NCBI RefSeq assembly: GCF_902703175.1
Contig: NZ_CACRYJ010000055.1
Coordinates: 32,395-96,394 of the forward strand
DNA: 64,000 nucleotides
From: Occultella aeris
GTDB taxonomy: Bacteria; Actinomycetota; Actinomycetes; Actinomycetales; Beutenbergiaceae
Reading direction: 5' to 3'
Position numbers and translations under genes: made by a program. The notes beneath the pieces were generated by a model that made no database searches, had not been told where the DNA came from, and saw nothing but the letters and a program-made list of their open reading frames with translations. Shown in pieces: positions 1-8,200 of this stretch (its first letter is position 1; every line of letters starts with the position of its first letter).

Positions 1-45
1 CCGTCCCGAAACGTACCGGCGCGGCTGGGCGTAACAGCGCCCTCC

Positions 46-51
46 TAGCGT
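46..51 (+). promoter_or_regulatory. -10 box of a leaderless promoter
   Basis: TAGCGT matches the actinobacterial TANNNT -10 consensus and ends 6 bases before the ATG at 58. There is no Shine-Dalgarno sequence, so the transcript probably begins at or next to the start codon. Confidence 0.5.
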
Positions 52-57
52 CGGGGC

Positions 58-828
58 ATGACAGCGATCCTCGCCGGTGCCCCTCACACCCGCCACGGCC
101 GAGCACCGCTGGCGCCCGCCACCCGGACGATGCCGGCCCTGCTCGCGTGCTCGCACGGCACCTCCTCGCCCGCCGGCCAGCGGGCCGTCGCCGGGCTCGT
201 GCAGGCGGTCGCGGACCGTCGCCCGGACGTGGCCGTGGCCGGCTCGTTCGTGGACGTGCAGCAGCCCGACGTGCCGACGTCCCTGACCGGGCTCGGCCAC
301 GGCGCCGTGCGGATCGTGCCGCTCCTGCTCTCGGCCGGCTACCACGTGCACGTGGACCTCACCGAGGCCGCAGCCACGAACCCCGACACTCGCGTGATGC
401 GCGCGCTCGGTCCGGATCCACGGCTCGTCCGCCAGCTCCAGCGCCGGCTCACCGAGGCTGGTCTGGCGCCCGGCGATGCGGTGGTCCTGGCGGCCGCCGG
501 CTCCTCGGACGCGAACGCCGTCGCCCACTGCGAACAGACCGGCGAGATGCTCGCCGCGGCGTTGCGCCGCGACGTCATCACCGGCTTCATCTCCGCGGCC
601 GGGCCGCGCCTGGGGGACGCCGTGGCGACCGCGCGGGCCGGCCTGCGGTCCCGGGGCGACGGCGCAGGTCGCGTCGTCGTCGCGACGTACCTGCTCGCTC
701 CGGGCTACTTCGCCGACCTCGCCGCGGGCTGCGGCGCCGACGTGGTCACCGCGCCGCTGCTCGTCGACGGCGAGCAGCCACCGGCCGAACTGGTGGATCT
801 GGTACTGGACCGGTACCTGGCCTGCTGA
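58..828 (+). CDS. Sirohydrochlorin chelatase (CbiX/SirB family)
   Basis: The 256-residue protein carries the CbiX signature. ACSHGT (H33) and the GYHVH stretch (H96) supply the two metal-binding histidines, with the conserved FVDVQ-PDV and AAAGSSD segments between and after them. The family inserts Fe2+ (siroheme) or Co2+ (cobalamin branch) into sirohydrochlorin in the cytoplasm; the sequence alone does not say which metal. The homologous part starts at the internal ATG at 130, so the first 24 residues are extra. The upstream ATG is supported by the leaderless -10 box at 46-51, and the start remains undecided. It converges on the next gene over a short hairpin. The usual siroheme partners (nitrite/sulfite reductase, cysG) are not in this window. 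Confidence 0.85.
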   Translation: MTAILAGAPHTRHGRAPLAPATRTMPALLACSHGTSSPAGQRAVAGLVQAVADRRPDVAVAGSFVDVQQPDVPTSLTGLGHGAVRIVPLLLSAGYHVHVDLTEAAATNPDTRVMRALGPDPRLVRQLQRRLTEAGLAPGDAVVLAAAGSSDANAVAHCEQTGEMLAAALRRDVITGFISAAGPRLGDAVATARAGLRSRGDGAGRVVVATYLLAPGYFADLAAGCGADVVTAPLLVDGEQPPAELVDLVLDRYLAC

Positions 829-845
829 CGGGCCACCGCGTCAGC
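824..845. terminator. Bidirectional hairpin spanning two convergent stop codons
   Basis: GCTGACG (824-830) and CGTCAGC (839-845) pair perfectly around an 8-base loop. The TGA of the chelatase lies in one arm and the stop of the opposite gene in the other. There is no U-tract, which is common for actinobacterial terminators. Confidence 0.45.
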
Positions 846-1272
846 GGATCTTGGCCCCGTAGACCCGCTCAACGGTCATCGTCATCAGCACCCGGCGGTC
901 GGAGACCATGACCGCGCGGTACTCCGCCCAGTCCGGGTGCTCGCCGGCGGCGCGCCGGTAGTAGTCCACGAGCGCCTCGACCTCGGGACCGTTCTGGTCG
1001 GTACCGGGTCCGGTCAGGGTCACCGGGCCCTCGGCGGTCGCCCACTCCCAGCCGTTCTCACTGGTCACCTCGAGCGCGGCCCGGGGATCGCGGCGCAGGT
1101 TCACCGTCTTGGCGCGGCCCTCGGTCATCGAGACGAGCAACTGCTCGGTGTCGCGATCGTAGAACGGGGTCACCGGCGAGAGCTGGGGCAGGCCGTTCGA
1201 CTTGATCGTGGCGAGGACGCCGATCTTGGCGGTGGCGAGTACGGTGCGGGGATCGAACGTGGTGTCGGTCAT
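841..1272 (-). CDS. PPOX-class F420-dependent oxidoreductase (split beta-barrel)
   Basis: The 143-residue protein has the pyridoxamine-5'-phosphate-oxidase-like split-barrel layout of actinobacterial F420/flavin-binding proteins: an N-terminal strand with LATIKSNGLPQLSPV, then AKTVNLRRDPRAALEV, an acidic centre, and a C-terminal RRVLMTMTVERVYGAKIR. Proteins of this length and pattern usually belong to the PPOX-class F420-dependent set, which reduce small substrates or bind F420. The substrate cannot be read from sequence. A flavin-binding role is the alternative. It ends in the hairpin shared with the chelatase gene. No clear ribosome-binding site precedes the ATG. Confidence 0.75.
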   Translation of the reverse strand: MTDTTFDPRTVLATAKIGVLATIKSNGLPQLSPVTPFYDRDTEQLLVSMTEGRAKTVNLRRDPRAALEVTSENGWEWATAEGPVTLTGPGTDQNGPEVEALVDYYRRAAGEHPDWAEYRAVMVSDRRVLMTMTVERVYGAKIR

Positions 1273-1300
1273 GCTGCGTCGAACCCGGTCTCGGGCGCGG

Positions 1301-1837
1301 CTATTCCGGCCGGGCCGCTCCGAAGGCGAAACGGTCGCGCTCGACCCAGCGGACGCCGTCGAACTCGTGCAGGGCGAGGGCGGTGGCCGAGAACGTGACC
1401 GGCAGCGCTGCCGCTACCTCAGCGGCCACGGAGGCGAGCACCTCCTCCGGCTGCTCGTGGGCGACCGTCAGGTGGGGGACCACCGTCTCGAACGCGCCAC
1501 CGTAGGGCTGCGCCTGCGGCCACCGGAGCGCGACCGCCTCGGTCAGCGCCCGGAACGGATCCGCCGGTCTCGGGTCCAGCCAGAGCGTGCGTGGGAACCG
1601 CGCCGTGCCGGCCAGTACCGCCTCGAACGGGGAGCTCGAGCGCGCGAGCGAGCGGACGCCGTCGAGGTCGTCAGGTCCGAGCTCCTCGCGCGGCAGCCAC
1701 GGGTAGAGCACCGTCACGTGCGCGGGCATCCCGAACTGCGCCGCGATGTCGTACTAGGAGCGTGGACCCGCGACTAGCGGTTCCGCCTCCGGAACCAGGA
1801 CGGTCAGGCCCGTCGCGCCGAGGGGGAAGGGAGCCAC
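1301..1837 (-). pseudogene. 2'-5' RNA ligase family protein interrupted by an in-frame UAG
   Basis: The reading frame from a GTG at 1837 encodes 27 residues (TVLVPEAEPLVAGPRS near the end), then a TAG at 1754-1756, then YDIAAQFGMPAHVTVLYP and the rest of the protein to 1301. Both pieces together read as one 2H phosphoesterase/2'-5' RNA ligase: a first beta strand (TVLVPEAEPL), the first HxT motif (HVT, just after the stop) and the second (HLT). The GTG has a leaderless -10 box (TATGCT at 1844-1849), so it looks like the ancestral start. After the UAG the frame is open for 150 codons to the natural stop. An ATG at 1729 could restart translation and give a 142-residue protein lacking the first strand. 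A recent nonsense mutation, a sequencing error, or readthrough are all possible. Confidence 0.7.
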
Positions 1838-1843
1838 CAGCGG

Positions 1844-1849
1844 AGCATA
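1844..1849 (-). promoter_or_regulatory. -10 box of a leaderless promoter (minus strand)
   Basis: Read on the minus strand this is TATGCT, 6 bases before the GTG at 1837 of the broken RNA-ligase-like gene. It is the main evidence that the original gene started there. Confidence 0.45.
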
Positions 1850-1906
1850 CGGACACCCCGCCCACCGAGCCAGGATGTACCGGAGGAACCAGGGGCGGCG
1901 GGCGGA

Positions 1907-1912
1907 TAGTCT
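1907..1912 (+). promoter_or_regulatory. -10 box of a leaderless promoter
   Basis: TAGTCT ends 6 bases before the GTG at 1919 and marks the probable promoter of the three-gene esterase/esterase/ATP-grasp cassette. Confidence 0.5.
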
Positions 1913-1918
1913 CGCCCT

Positions 1919-2989
1919 GTGCGCGACGACTCCATCACCGAGGCCGTCGGGGACGAGTTGTGCTTCCGCCTCGCCGACCCCGACGCCCGCTACCGGCGCG
2001 TCCGGGTGGACGCCGACCTCGGCACCACCGACGCACCCCGGGACCTGACCCGGATCGACGGCGTCTGGGAGCTGCGCATCCCGCGCCCACCGCTCGGCCG
2101 GGTGGAGTACCAGTTCGAGGTCACCACCACGCTCCTGGACCCGACCAACCCGCGCACCGCGCCGGGCGGCTTCGGCGACCGGTCCGTGCTCGAACTGCCC
2201 GGCTACGTCGAGCCCGACTGGCTCGCCGCCGAACCCATCGCGAGCCGGCTCGCGGACGTCTCCTTCACCGACACCCCCGTCGGAGACATCGACGCCACCC
2301 TCTGGGTTCCGGAGCGGCTCGACCCGGACGAGCCCGCGCCGCTGCTGATCGCCCACGACGGGCCCGACTACAACGCGATGGGGCACCTGACCGATTTCAT
2401 CGGGGCCCAGATCGGCGCCGGACGCCTCGCGCCACTGCGGGTGCTGCTGCTCGGCGCACCCGACCGGATGTCCTGGTACGTCGCGAACGACGACTACGCC
2501 GACGCCCTCGTGCTGCACGTCCTGGACGCTGCGCGCGACCAGTGGCCCTCGACCGCCGCCATCGCCGCCGGGGTCAGCCTCGGCGCGCTCGCCGCGCTGC
2601 ACGCCCAGTGGCGCCACCCCGGCACGTTCGACGGTCTGTTCCTGCAGTCCGGTTCGTTCTTCACGCCCGGCACCGACGCGCAGGAGTCGTGGTTCAGCGG
2701 GTTCGGCGACATCACCTCGTTCGTGGCCGAGGTCGCCGGCGCACCGACGGCACAGACGGCACAGTCCATACCCTCCGTGACGCTCACCTGCGGCGCGACG
2801 GAGGAGAACGTCGTGAACAACCGGCTGATGGCCGCCCACCTGAGCCGGCTCGGCTGGGACGTGCGCTACGCGGAGACGGCCGACCTGCACAACTTCGTCT
2901 CCTGGCGCGACGCCCTGGAACCGCACCTGGAACGGCTGCTGATCTCCGCCGTCGGGCACCCCGTGGCCGGAGGCCACGATGCGACGTGA
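1919..2989 (+). CDS. Enterochelin-esterase-like alpha/beta hydrolase (putative esterase)
   Basis: The 356-residue protein has an N-terminal beta-sandwich-like segment (residues 1-100, GVWELRIPRPPLGRVEYQFE) of the type found before the catalytic domain in enterochelin esterase (Fes-like) proteins. A putative-esterase domain with the nucleophile elbow GVSLG (S220) follows, and a late histidine in DLHNF is the likely catalytic His. There is no signal peptide, so it is cytoplasmic. It starts with GTG behind a leaderless -10 box and overlaps the next gene by 11 bases. The next two genes are another esterase-fold protein and an ATP-grasp ligase, which suggests one pathway making and hydrolysing an ester or amide. 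The substrate is unknown, and no siderophore genes are adjacent. Confidence 0.75.
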   Translation: MRDDSITEAVGDELCFRLADPDARYRRVRVDADLGTTDAPRDLTRIDGVWELRIPRPPLGRVEYQFEVTTTLLDPTNPRTAPGGFGDRSVLELPGYVEPDWLAAEPIASRLADVSFTDTPVGDIDATLWVPERLDPDEPAPLLIAHDGPDYNAMGHLTDFIGAQIGAGRLAPLRVLLLGAPDRMSWYVANDDYADALVLHVLDAARDQWPSTAAIAAGVSLGALAALHAQWRHPGTFDGLFLQSGSFFTPGTDAQESWFSGFGDITSFVAEVAGAPTAQTAQSIPSVTLTCGATEENVVNNRLMAAHLSRLGWDVRYAETADLHNFVSWRDALEPHLERLLISAVGHPVAGGHDAT

Positions 2990-3725
2990 CCAGTTGGAGC
3001 TGGACGCACCTGGCCTGGACCGGCCCGGCACGCTGATCCGGTACGGGCACTGGGGCCGCCCGGTCGTGGTGTTCCCCACGGAACTGGGACGGGCCTGGGA
3101 GTACGAGGAGAACGGCATGGTCGGCGCGCTCGCGTCGCTGATCGACGACGGTCGGATCAAGCTCTACTGCGTGGACTCCTTCGACCATATGACCTGGTCG
3201 GACACCTCGGTCTCCCACGAGGAGCGGGCCCGGCGGTACCGGGACTACGAGCGTTGGGTGACCGACGCCGTCGTGCCGGTGATCCGCGACGACACGCCGG
3301 GCGCGGGTGATCTGATCACCACCGGCGCGAGCCTCGGCGCCTACCACGCCCTGCACCTGATGCTCGCGCGGGCGGACCTGTTCACGGTGGCGATCTGCCA
3401 GTCCGGCAACTACGACCCGTCGTTCTGGCGCACGTGGGGCGAGCGCGGTGACGACGCGTACTTCACGAACCCGATGGACTACCTGCGTGGTGCGGACGGA
3501 GACCATCTCGACTGGCTGCGTTCGCGGGTGTACCCGGTGTTGGTGGTGGGACAGGGCGAGTTCGAGGTGGACCCGACCGGAGCACTGCCCGCCACCCTCG
3601 CGATGGACCGGCTGCTCACGGAGAAGGGCATCGGCCATGAGTTGGACGTGTGGGGCCACGATGTGTCCCATCAGTGGCCATGGTGGCGCGAGCAGATCGC
3701 CCATCATCTGCCGCGGTTCTGCTGA
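2979..3725 (+). CDS. Esterase-superfamily protein of the ATP-grasp cassette
   Basis: The 248-residue alpha/beta-hydrolase-fold protein shows the nucleophile elbow GASLG (S118) and a C-terminal GHDVSHQWPWW segment that supplies the likely catalytic histidine. The N-terminus (RYGHWGRPVVVFPTE) and the CQSGNYD segment are typical of the small cytoplasmic esterase superfamily group (COG4947-like) that I recall being found next to ATP-grasp genes. Its start lies inside the preceding esterase gene (11-base overlap), implying translational coupling. It is too short for an extra lid domain. Whether it is an active hydrolase or an acyl-transferase cannot be told. Confidence 0.7.
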   Translation: MRRDQLELDAPGLDRPGTLIRYGHWGRPVVVFPTELGRAWEYEENGMVGALASLIDDGRIKLYCVDSFDHMTWSDTSVSHEERARRYRDYERWVTDAVVPVIRDDTPGAGDLITTGASLGAYHALHLMLARADLFTVAICQSGNYDPSFWRTWGERGDDAYFTNPMDYLRGADGDHLDWLRSRVYPVLVVGQGEFEVDPTGALPATLAMDRLLTEKGIGHELDVWGHDVSHQWPWWREQIAHHLPRFC

Positions 3726-3764
3726 GCCGATACGTTTGCCGCGAACGCGATCCTCGGAGGGCAC

Positions 3765-5024
3765 ATGAGCGACATCTCCCGGTACCTGATCGGCCTGCTG
3801 CTCGGACAGGAGGAGGACTGGCCGCGTGCGTTCGAGGCGATCGTGTCCCGGCTCGGGCCGGTCACCGATAGTGCCGGCCGCACCCACGAGATCACCACGA
3901 AGAGGCTCACCGTGGCCCCGTTCGAACTCACCGACCCGGTGGCCTCCGACCTCGTCATCGACCGGCTCGCGTACTGGTACTACGTCCCCCGGGAGTGGCT
4001 GAAGAAGGCGGCCCTGATGGATGACACGTACCTGCTGAACTCGCCGTTCACGTTCCAGTCGATGGAGAAGCACAGCGCCTACTGCGCGATGCTGCGGCTC
4101 GGGCTGAACATCCCGCGCACCGTGCTGGTGCCGTACAAGAACCCGGTGGACAACGCTCGATGGGCCTACACGTCCGCGAAGTACAACGAGGCCTTCGACC
4201 TCGAGGCGATCGCCGCGGGCCTGGGCTACCCGCTGTACATGAAGCCGTTCGACGGCGGTGGCTGGCGGGGCGTGTCCCGCATCGACAACCCCGAGGACCT
4301 GCGCAGCGCGTACGACTCCTCCGGGCAGATGCTCATGCACCTGCAGGCGACCGTCGACTACGAGCACTTCGCCCGCGCCCTGTCGATCGGGCCGGAGACC
4401 ATGGTTATGGACTTCCGCCCGGATCAGCCCATGCACAACCGGTACGCCGTCACGCACGACTTCCTGTCGCCGTCGGCGGGGGACCAGGCGGTGACCATCT
4501 CCCGGCTCGTGAACGCGTTCTTCCGGTGGGAGTTCAACTCCGCGGAGATGCTTGTGACCGGGGACGAGGTGTACCCGATCGACTATGCGAACGCGTGCCC
4601 GGACGTGGCCGTGACGTCGCTGCACTACTACTTCCCGTGGGCGATCACAGCGCTGGTGCGCTGGAGCACGTACGCCCTGGTGACCGGACGCCGGGTCTCG
4701 GTGGATACCGACACCGCGGCCTACTACGCGATCGCCGACGACCCCGAGCTGGACTACACGGGCAGGCTCGCCGCCTACCGCCGGCTCGCGGACGACCACT
4801 TCGAGACCGACCGCTACTGGGACTGGTGCGCGAAGCACCTGGCGGACCTGCCCGCGCGGGTCCTGGACTGGGTCACCTCACCCGACTTCGACCGCATGCT
4901 GGTCGACACCGTGCGCGCCACGTACCCGCCGCACGAGCACGAGCAGTTCCTTGCGCACTTCAGAGGGCTGATCGGGCTGTGGACCTCAGACGAGCAGGCC
5001 AGGCTGGCGGTAGGTCGCCCCTGA
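3765..5024 (+). CDS. ATP-grasp domain carboxylate ligase
   Basis: The 419-residue protein has an ATP-grasp core. YMKPFDGGGWRGV (K160 plus a glycine-rich loop) binds the nucleotide, and EFNSAEML and YPIDYANACPD carry the likely acidic metal ligands. The N-terminal 130 residues (RLAYWYYVPREWLKKAALMD) form the pre-ATP-grasp domain. Such enzymes join a carboxylate to an amine or thiol through an acyl phosphate. The start has a good ribosome-binding site (CGGAGG, 6-base spacing) and is 39 bases after the esterase stop, so it is probably the last gene of the cassette. A weak hairpin (5016-5039) overlaps the stop. The substrate is unknown; peptide-like or amide metabolite synthesis is an inference from the family. 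Confidence 0.75.
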   Translation: MSDISRYLIGLLLGQEEDWPRAFEAIVSRLGPVTDSAGRTHEITTKRLTVAPFELTDPVASDLVIDRLAYWYYVPREWLKKAALMDDTYLLNSPFTFQSMEKHSAYCAMLRLGLNIPRTVLVPYKNPVDNARWAYTSAKYNEAFDLEAIAAGLGYPLYMKPFDGGGWRGVSRIDNPEDLRSAYDSSGQMLMHLQATVDYEHFARALSIGPETMVMDFRPDQPMHNRYAVTHDFLSPSAGDQAVTISRLVNAFFRWEFNSAEMLVTGDEVYPIDYANACPDVAVTSLHYYFPWAITALVRWSTYALVTGRRVSVDTDTAAYYAIADDPELDYTGRLAAYRRLADDHFETDRYWDWCAKHLADLPARVLDWVTSPDFDRMLVDTVRATYPPHEHEQFLAHFRGLIGLWTSDEQARLAVGRP

Positions 5025-5158
5025 TCGCAGCCGGGGGCGCCGCTCCACGATGTCGGGACATTCGGTCGGTGCTGCCCTGGTCGGGTCGCTGCGGCGAAAG
5101 CGCAAGCGCACCCAACGTCGGTTAGATCTGCAGGGATCCTAGACGTTCGGGTCCACGT

Positions 5159-5178
5159 GTGCGAAACTGCTTTCGCAC
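5159..5178. promoter_or_regulatory. Perfect inverted repeat, candidate repressor operator
   Basis: GTGCGAAACTGCTTTCGCAC is a perfect 8-4-8 inverted repeat, 54 bases before the start of the large glycosidase. The GAAA...TTTC half-sites resemble operators of LacI- or ROK-type sugar repressors. It sits in the only non-coding stretch between the ATP-grasp gene and the glycosidase (5025-5232); I see no gene there. Confidence 0.5.
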
Positions 5179-5232
5179 CGACGACAGCGACACCGGTCGC
5201 CCGACGCTCACCGACGAGATCGAGGCCAGGCA

Positions 5233-8200
5233 ATGATGCGACACCGAGCGACGGCAGTCACCGCCATCCTCGCCCTGGCGGCCAGCGCCGTCACCGCCCT
5301 CGGCGCCACCGCGGCGCCGCTGCCCACCGAACCCGTGCCCGCGGCGACCGGACAGGTCGTCATCGGCGACTTCGAACCGGGCTCGCCGGACTGGGACGTG
5401 TACACGACCGGGGAGGCCAGTGGCGCGATCACCCTCGCCACCGAGGCCCCGGCGAGCGGAGCCGGGCATGGCCGGATCGAGGCCTCGGTGCCCACCGGCA
5501 CCTTCGAGCTCGCCCGCTGGCCAGGTCAGATCGAGGCCACCGCGCTCCAGCTGCAGGTGCGCACCGCGGACGTCGACCTCGTCACCCTCCGGCTGCAGGA
5601 CTCGACCGGCCAGGCACACCAGCAGCGCGTCGCGGTCGATCCGGACGTCGAGGGCTGGCAGACCCTGCGCCTGGAGGACTTCACCTCGGGTGAGAGCTAC
5701 CTCCACTTCGGTGGCGCCGACGACGGCGTCTGGCATGGCCCGCTTCGAGCGTTCTCAGTCATCCTGGACACCTGGTCGTTCCGCGAGGGCAGCACGGCGG
5801 GCACTCTCGACATCGATGCGGTCGTCGCCGAGGTCGACGTCGCGACCGCGCCGCTGACCCTGCAGACGATCGCGCGCGGAAACGTCTTCCACACCGGCGA
5901 CGACGTCGCCGTCGCCTTCACGGGCGAGGACGTCGTCGAGCTGTCCTGGACCGTCCGCGACGCCCATGGCACCGTCGTCGACCAGGGCACGGCACCCGCC
6001 GCCGATCTCGCGGGAACGCTCCCCATCGATGCCGACGGCCCCGGCTGGTACACCGCAGACGTCATCGGTACGACGGCGGACGGCACCCGGTACGTCGTCG
6101 GCACCGACCTCGCCGTGCTCGACCCGCTGCCTTCGGACTTCGTGCGGGACCCGCGCTTCGGCGTCGCCACCCACTATGGCCAGTCCTGGCCCTTGGAGAC
6201 CGCCGCCCTCGTCGCCGATGCGGGATTCGGGCTCGCCCGGGACGAGGCCTACTGGGCCGGCCAGGAGACGACTCCCGGTCAGATCGTCTGGCAGGACAAG
6301 GTCGTGGCCTACCAGGACGAGTTCGAGGATCTCGGCCTCGGCCACTTCCGCGTGCTCAGCTACGGGAACCCGCTGTACTTCCCGGACGAGGCACCGACGA
6401 CGCCCGAGGGTCGGGAGGCGTTCGCACGGTACGCCGTCGCCACCGTGGCCGAGCTCGGCGTCGAGGGCAACTACTTCGAGGTCTGGAACGAGTGGAACTG
6501 GCGCGACCTCGACGGGCCGGCAGCCGGCAGCGCCGCACAATACGTCGCCCTCCTGCAGGTGGTGCATGACGCGGTCAAGGCCGAGTACCCGGACGCGGTG
6601 CTCGTCGGTCCCGCGCTCGCGCCTATGGACGACTGGCAGGCCTGGTTCGCAGAGTTCGTCGACCTCGGCGGTCTCGACCTGGTCGACGCGGTCTCGACCC
6701 ACCCCTACACACACCCGAACGCGCCCGAGGGATCCTCCCGGTTCCAGGGCCAGTACGGTGCTCTGCGCACGATCATGGATGAGAACGGACACGGCGATAT
6801 GCCGCTCCTGCTCTCGGAGGTCGGCTGGCCGACGGCCGAGACCGCGGTCGGCGTCGACGAGGCGACCCAGGCGCGCCTGATGGTGCGCGGGCAGCTCACC
6901 GCCTTCGCAGACGGCGCGCAGAACTTCACCATCTACGACTTCATGGACGACGGCACCGACGCCGGCGAGGTCGAGCACCGGTTCGGGATCGTGCGCAACA
7001 CCGACGACCCCCGCGGTGCCTGGGTGCCCAAGCCCGCGTACGTGACCAGCGCCGTCATGAACCGGATGCTCGCCGGCCTGCCGTATGAGAGCTCCGGCGA
7101 CCTCGGTGACGATGCGTGGGATGTCGTGTTCTCGGACGGAAACCGCACGGTCCACGCAGCGTGGGCCACCGACCCGACGACGGCAGCGTTCGCTGCGACA
7201 GGTCCGGTCACCGTCACCGACGCCTACGGCGGCGCAGTCGAGCTCGCCCCGGACAGCGACGGGCTGGTGCACGTGAGCCTCGACGAGGAGCCCATCTACG
7301 TCGAGGGTGCCGTCACCGACGTCTCGGTCTCGGATGCGTATCGGTTCGACATCGAGCCTGAGGTCGCGGGAACGCCCGCGGCCGGCCACGTCGTCGTCGA
7401 CCGGACCGGTCGGTCGGGCATCGAGCTCGAGCTCGAGCCGGTCGGAGGCGAATCGGCGAGCGTGAGCGTCGGTGCCGGCCAGAGCGCGTCGGTCGACGTC
7501 GCCTACCTGCCCCAGAGCTCCGGTGCCGAGCGCACCTACTCGGTGCTCGCGCGGGTCGACGGCGTCGCGGTCACGCTGCTGCGCACCACGGGATCGCCCA
7601 CGCCGGCACTGTCGATCACCGGTGTGCACGGCGTCGACGCCGACGGTCAGGTCCTGCGGCTGCAGGTGACGAACGCGACACCGACGGCGATGACGCTCGA
7701 TGGCGTCGACGTGGCCGTCGGGGACGAGCGCACGCGGGTGGGTGAGGGCGATTCGGTGCCGGCGTCGGGCACGCTCGTGCTGAGCGTCCCGATCGCGCCG
7801 ACCGAGCCGACCGGGTGGACCGCGACGGTCCTGACCACCACCGGCACTCCCGCCACGGCGTCGGGCACGCTGACGCCGTTGGGCGAACCGGTAGCGGTGC
7901 CCGCAGTCGGGGTCGACGTCGACGGCGTCGCCGACCCGGCGGTGCTGGAGCTGGCCGCGCAGGACGTCGGCGTCGAGGAGGCTCCCGCGCTCCCCGGCTG
8001 GGAGGGCCCGGCGGACTCCTCGGCGTCGATCTGGCTGACCCACGACGATGAGAACCTCTACCTGACGCTTCGTGCCCAGGATGACGTCCATGCCCAGCCC
8101 AGCACCGGCGGTGACATCTGGCAGGGCGACAGCGTTCAGATCGGACTCGTCGCCGGAGCGCCCGGCGAGGACCCCGTCCCGCAGGAGATCGGAGTCGCCC

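Noticed and set aside
1754..4838. Long minus-strand open frames opposite the esterase/ATP-grasp cassette
   Set aside because: They are Arg/Val/Gly-rich shadows of the plus-strand genes caused by high GC; only the last ~27 codons at 1757-1837 are real, as the 5' piece of the broken RNA-ligase-like gene.
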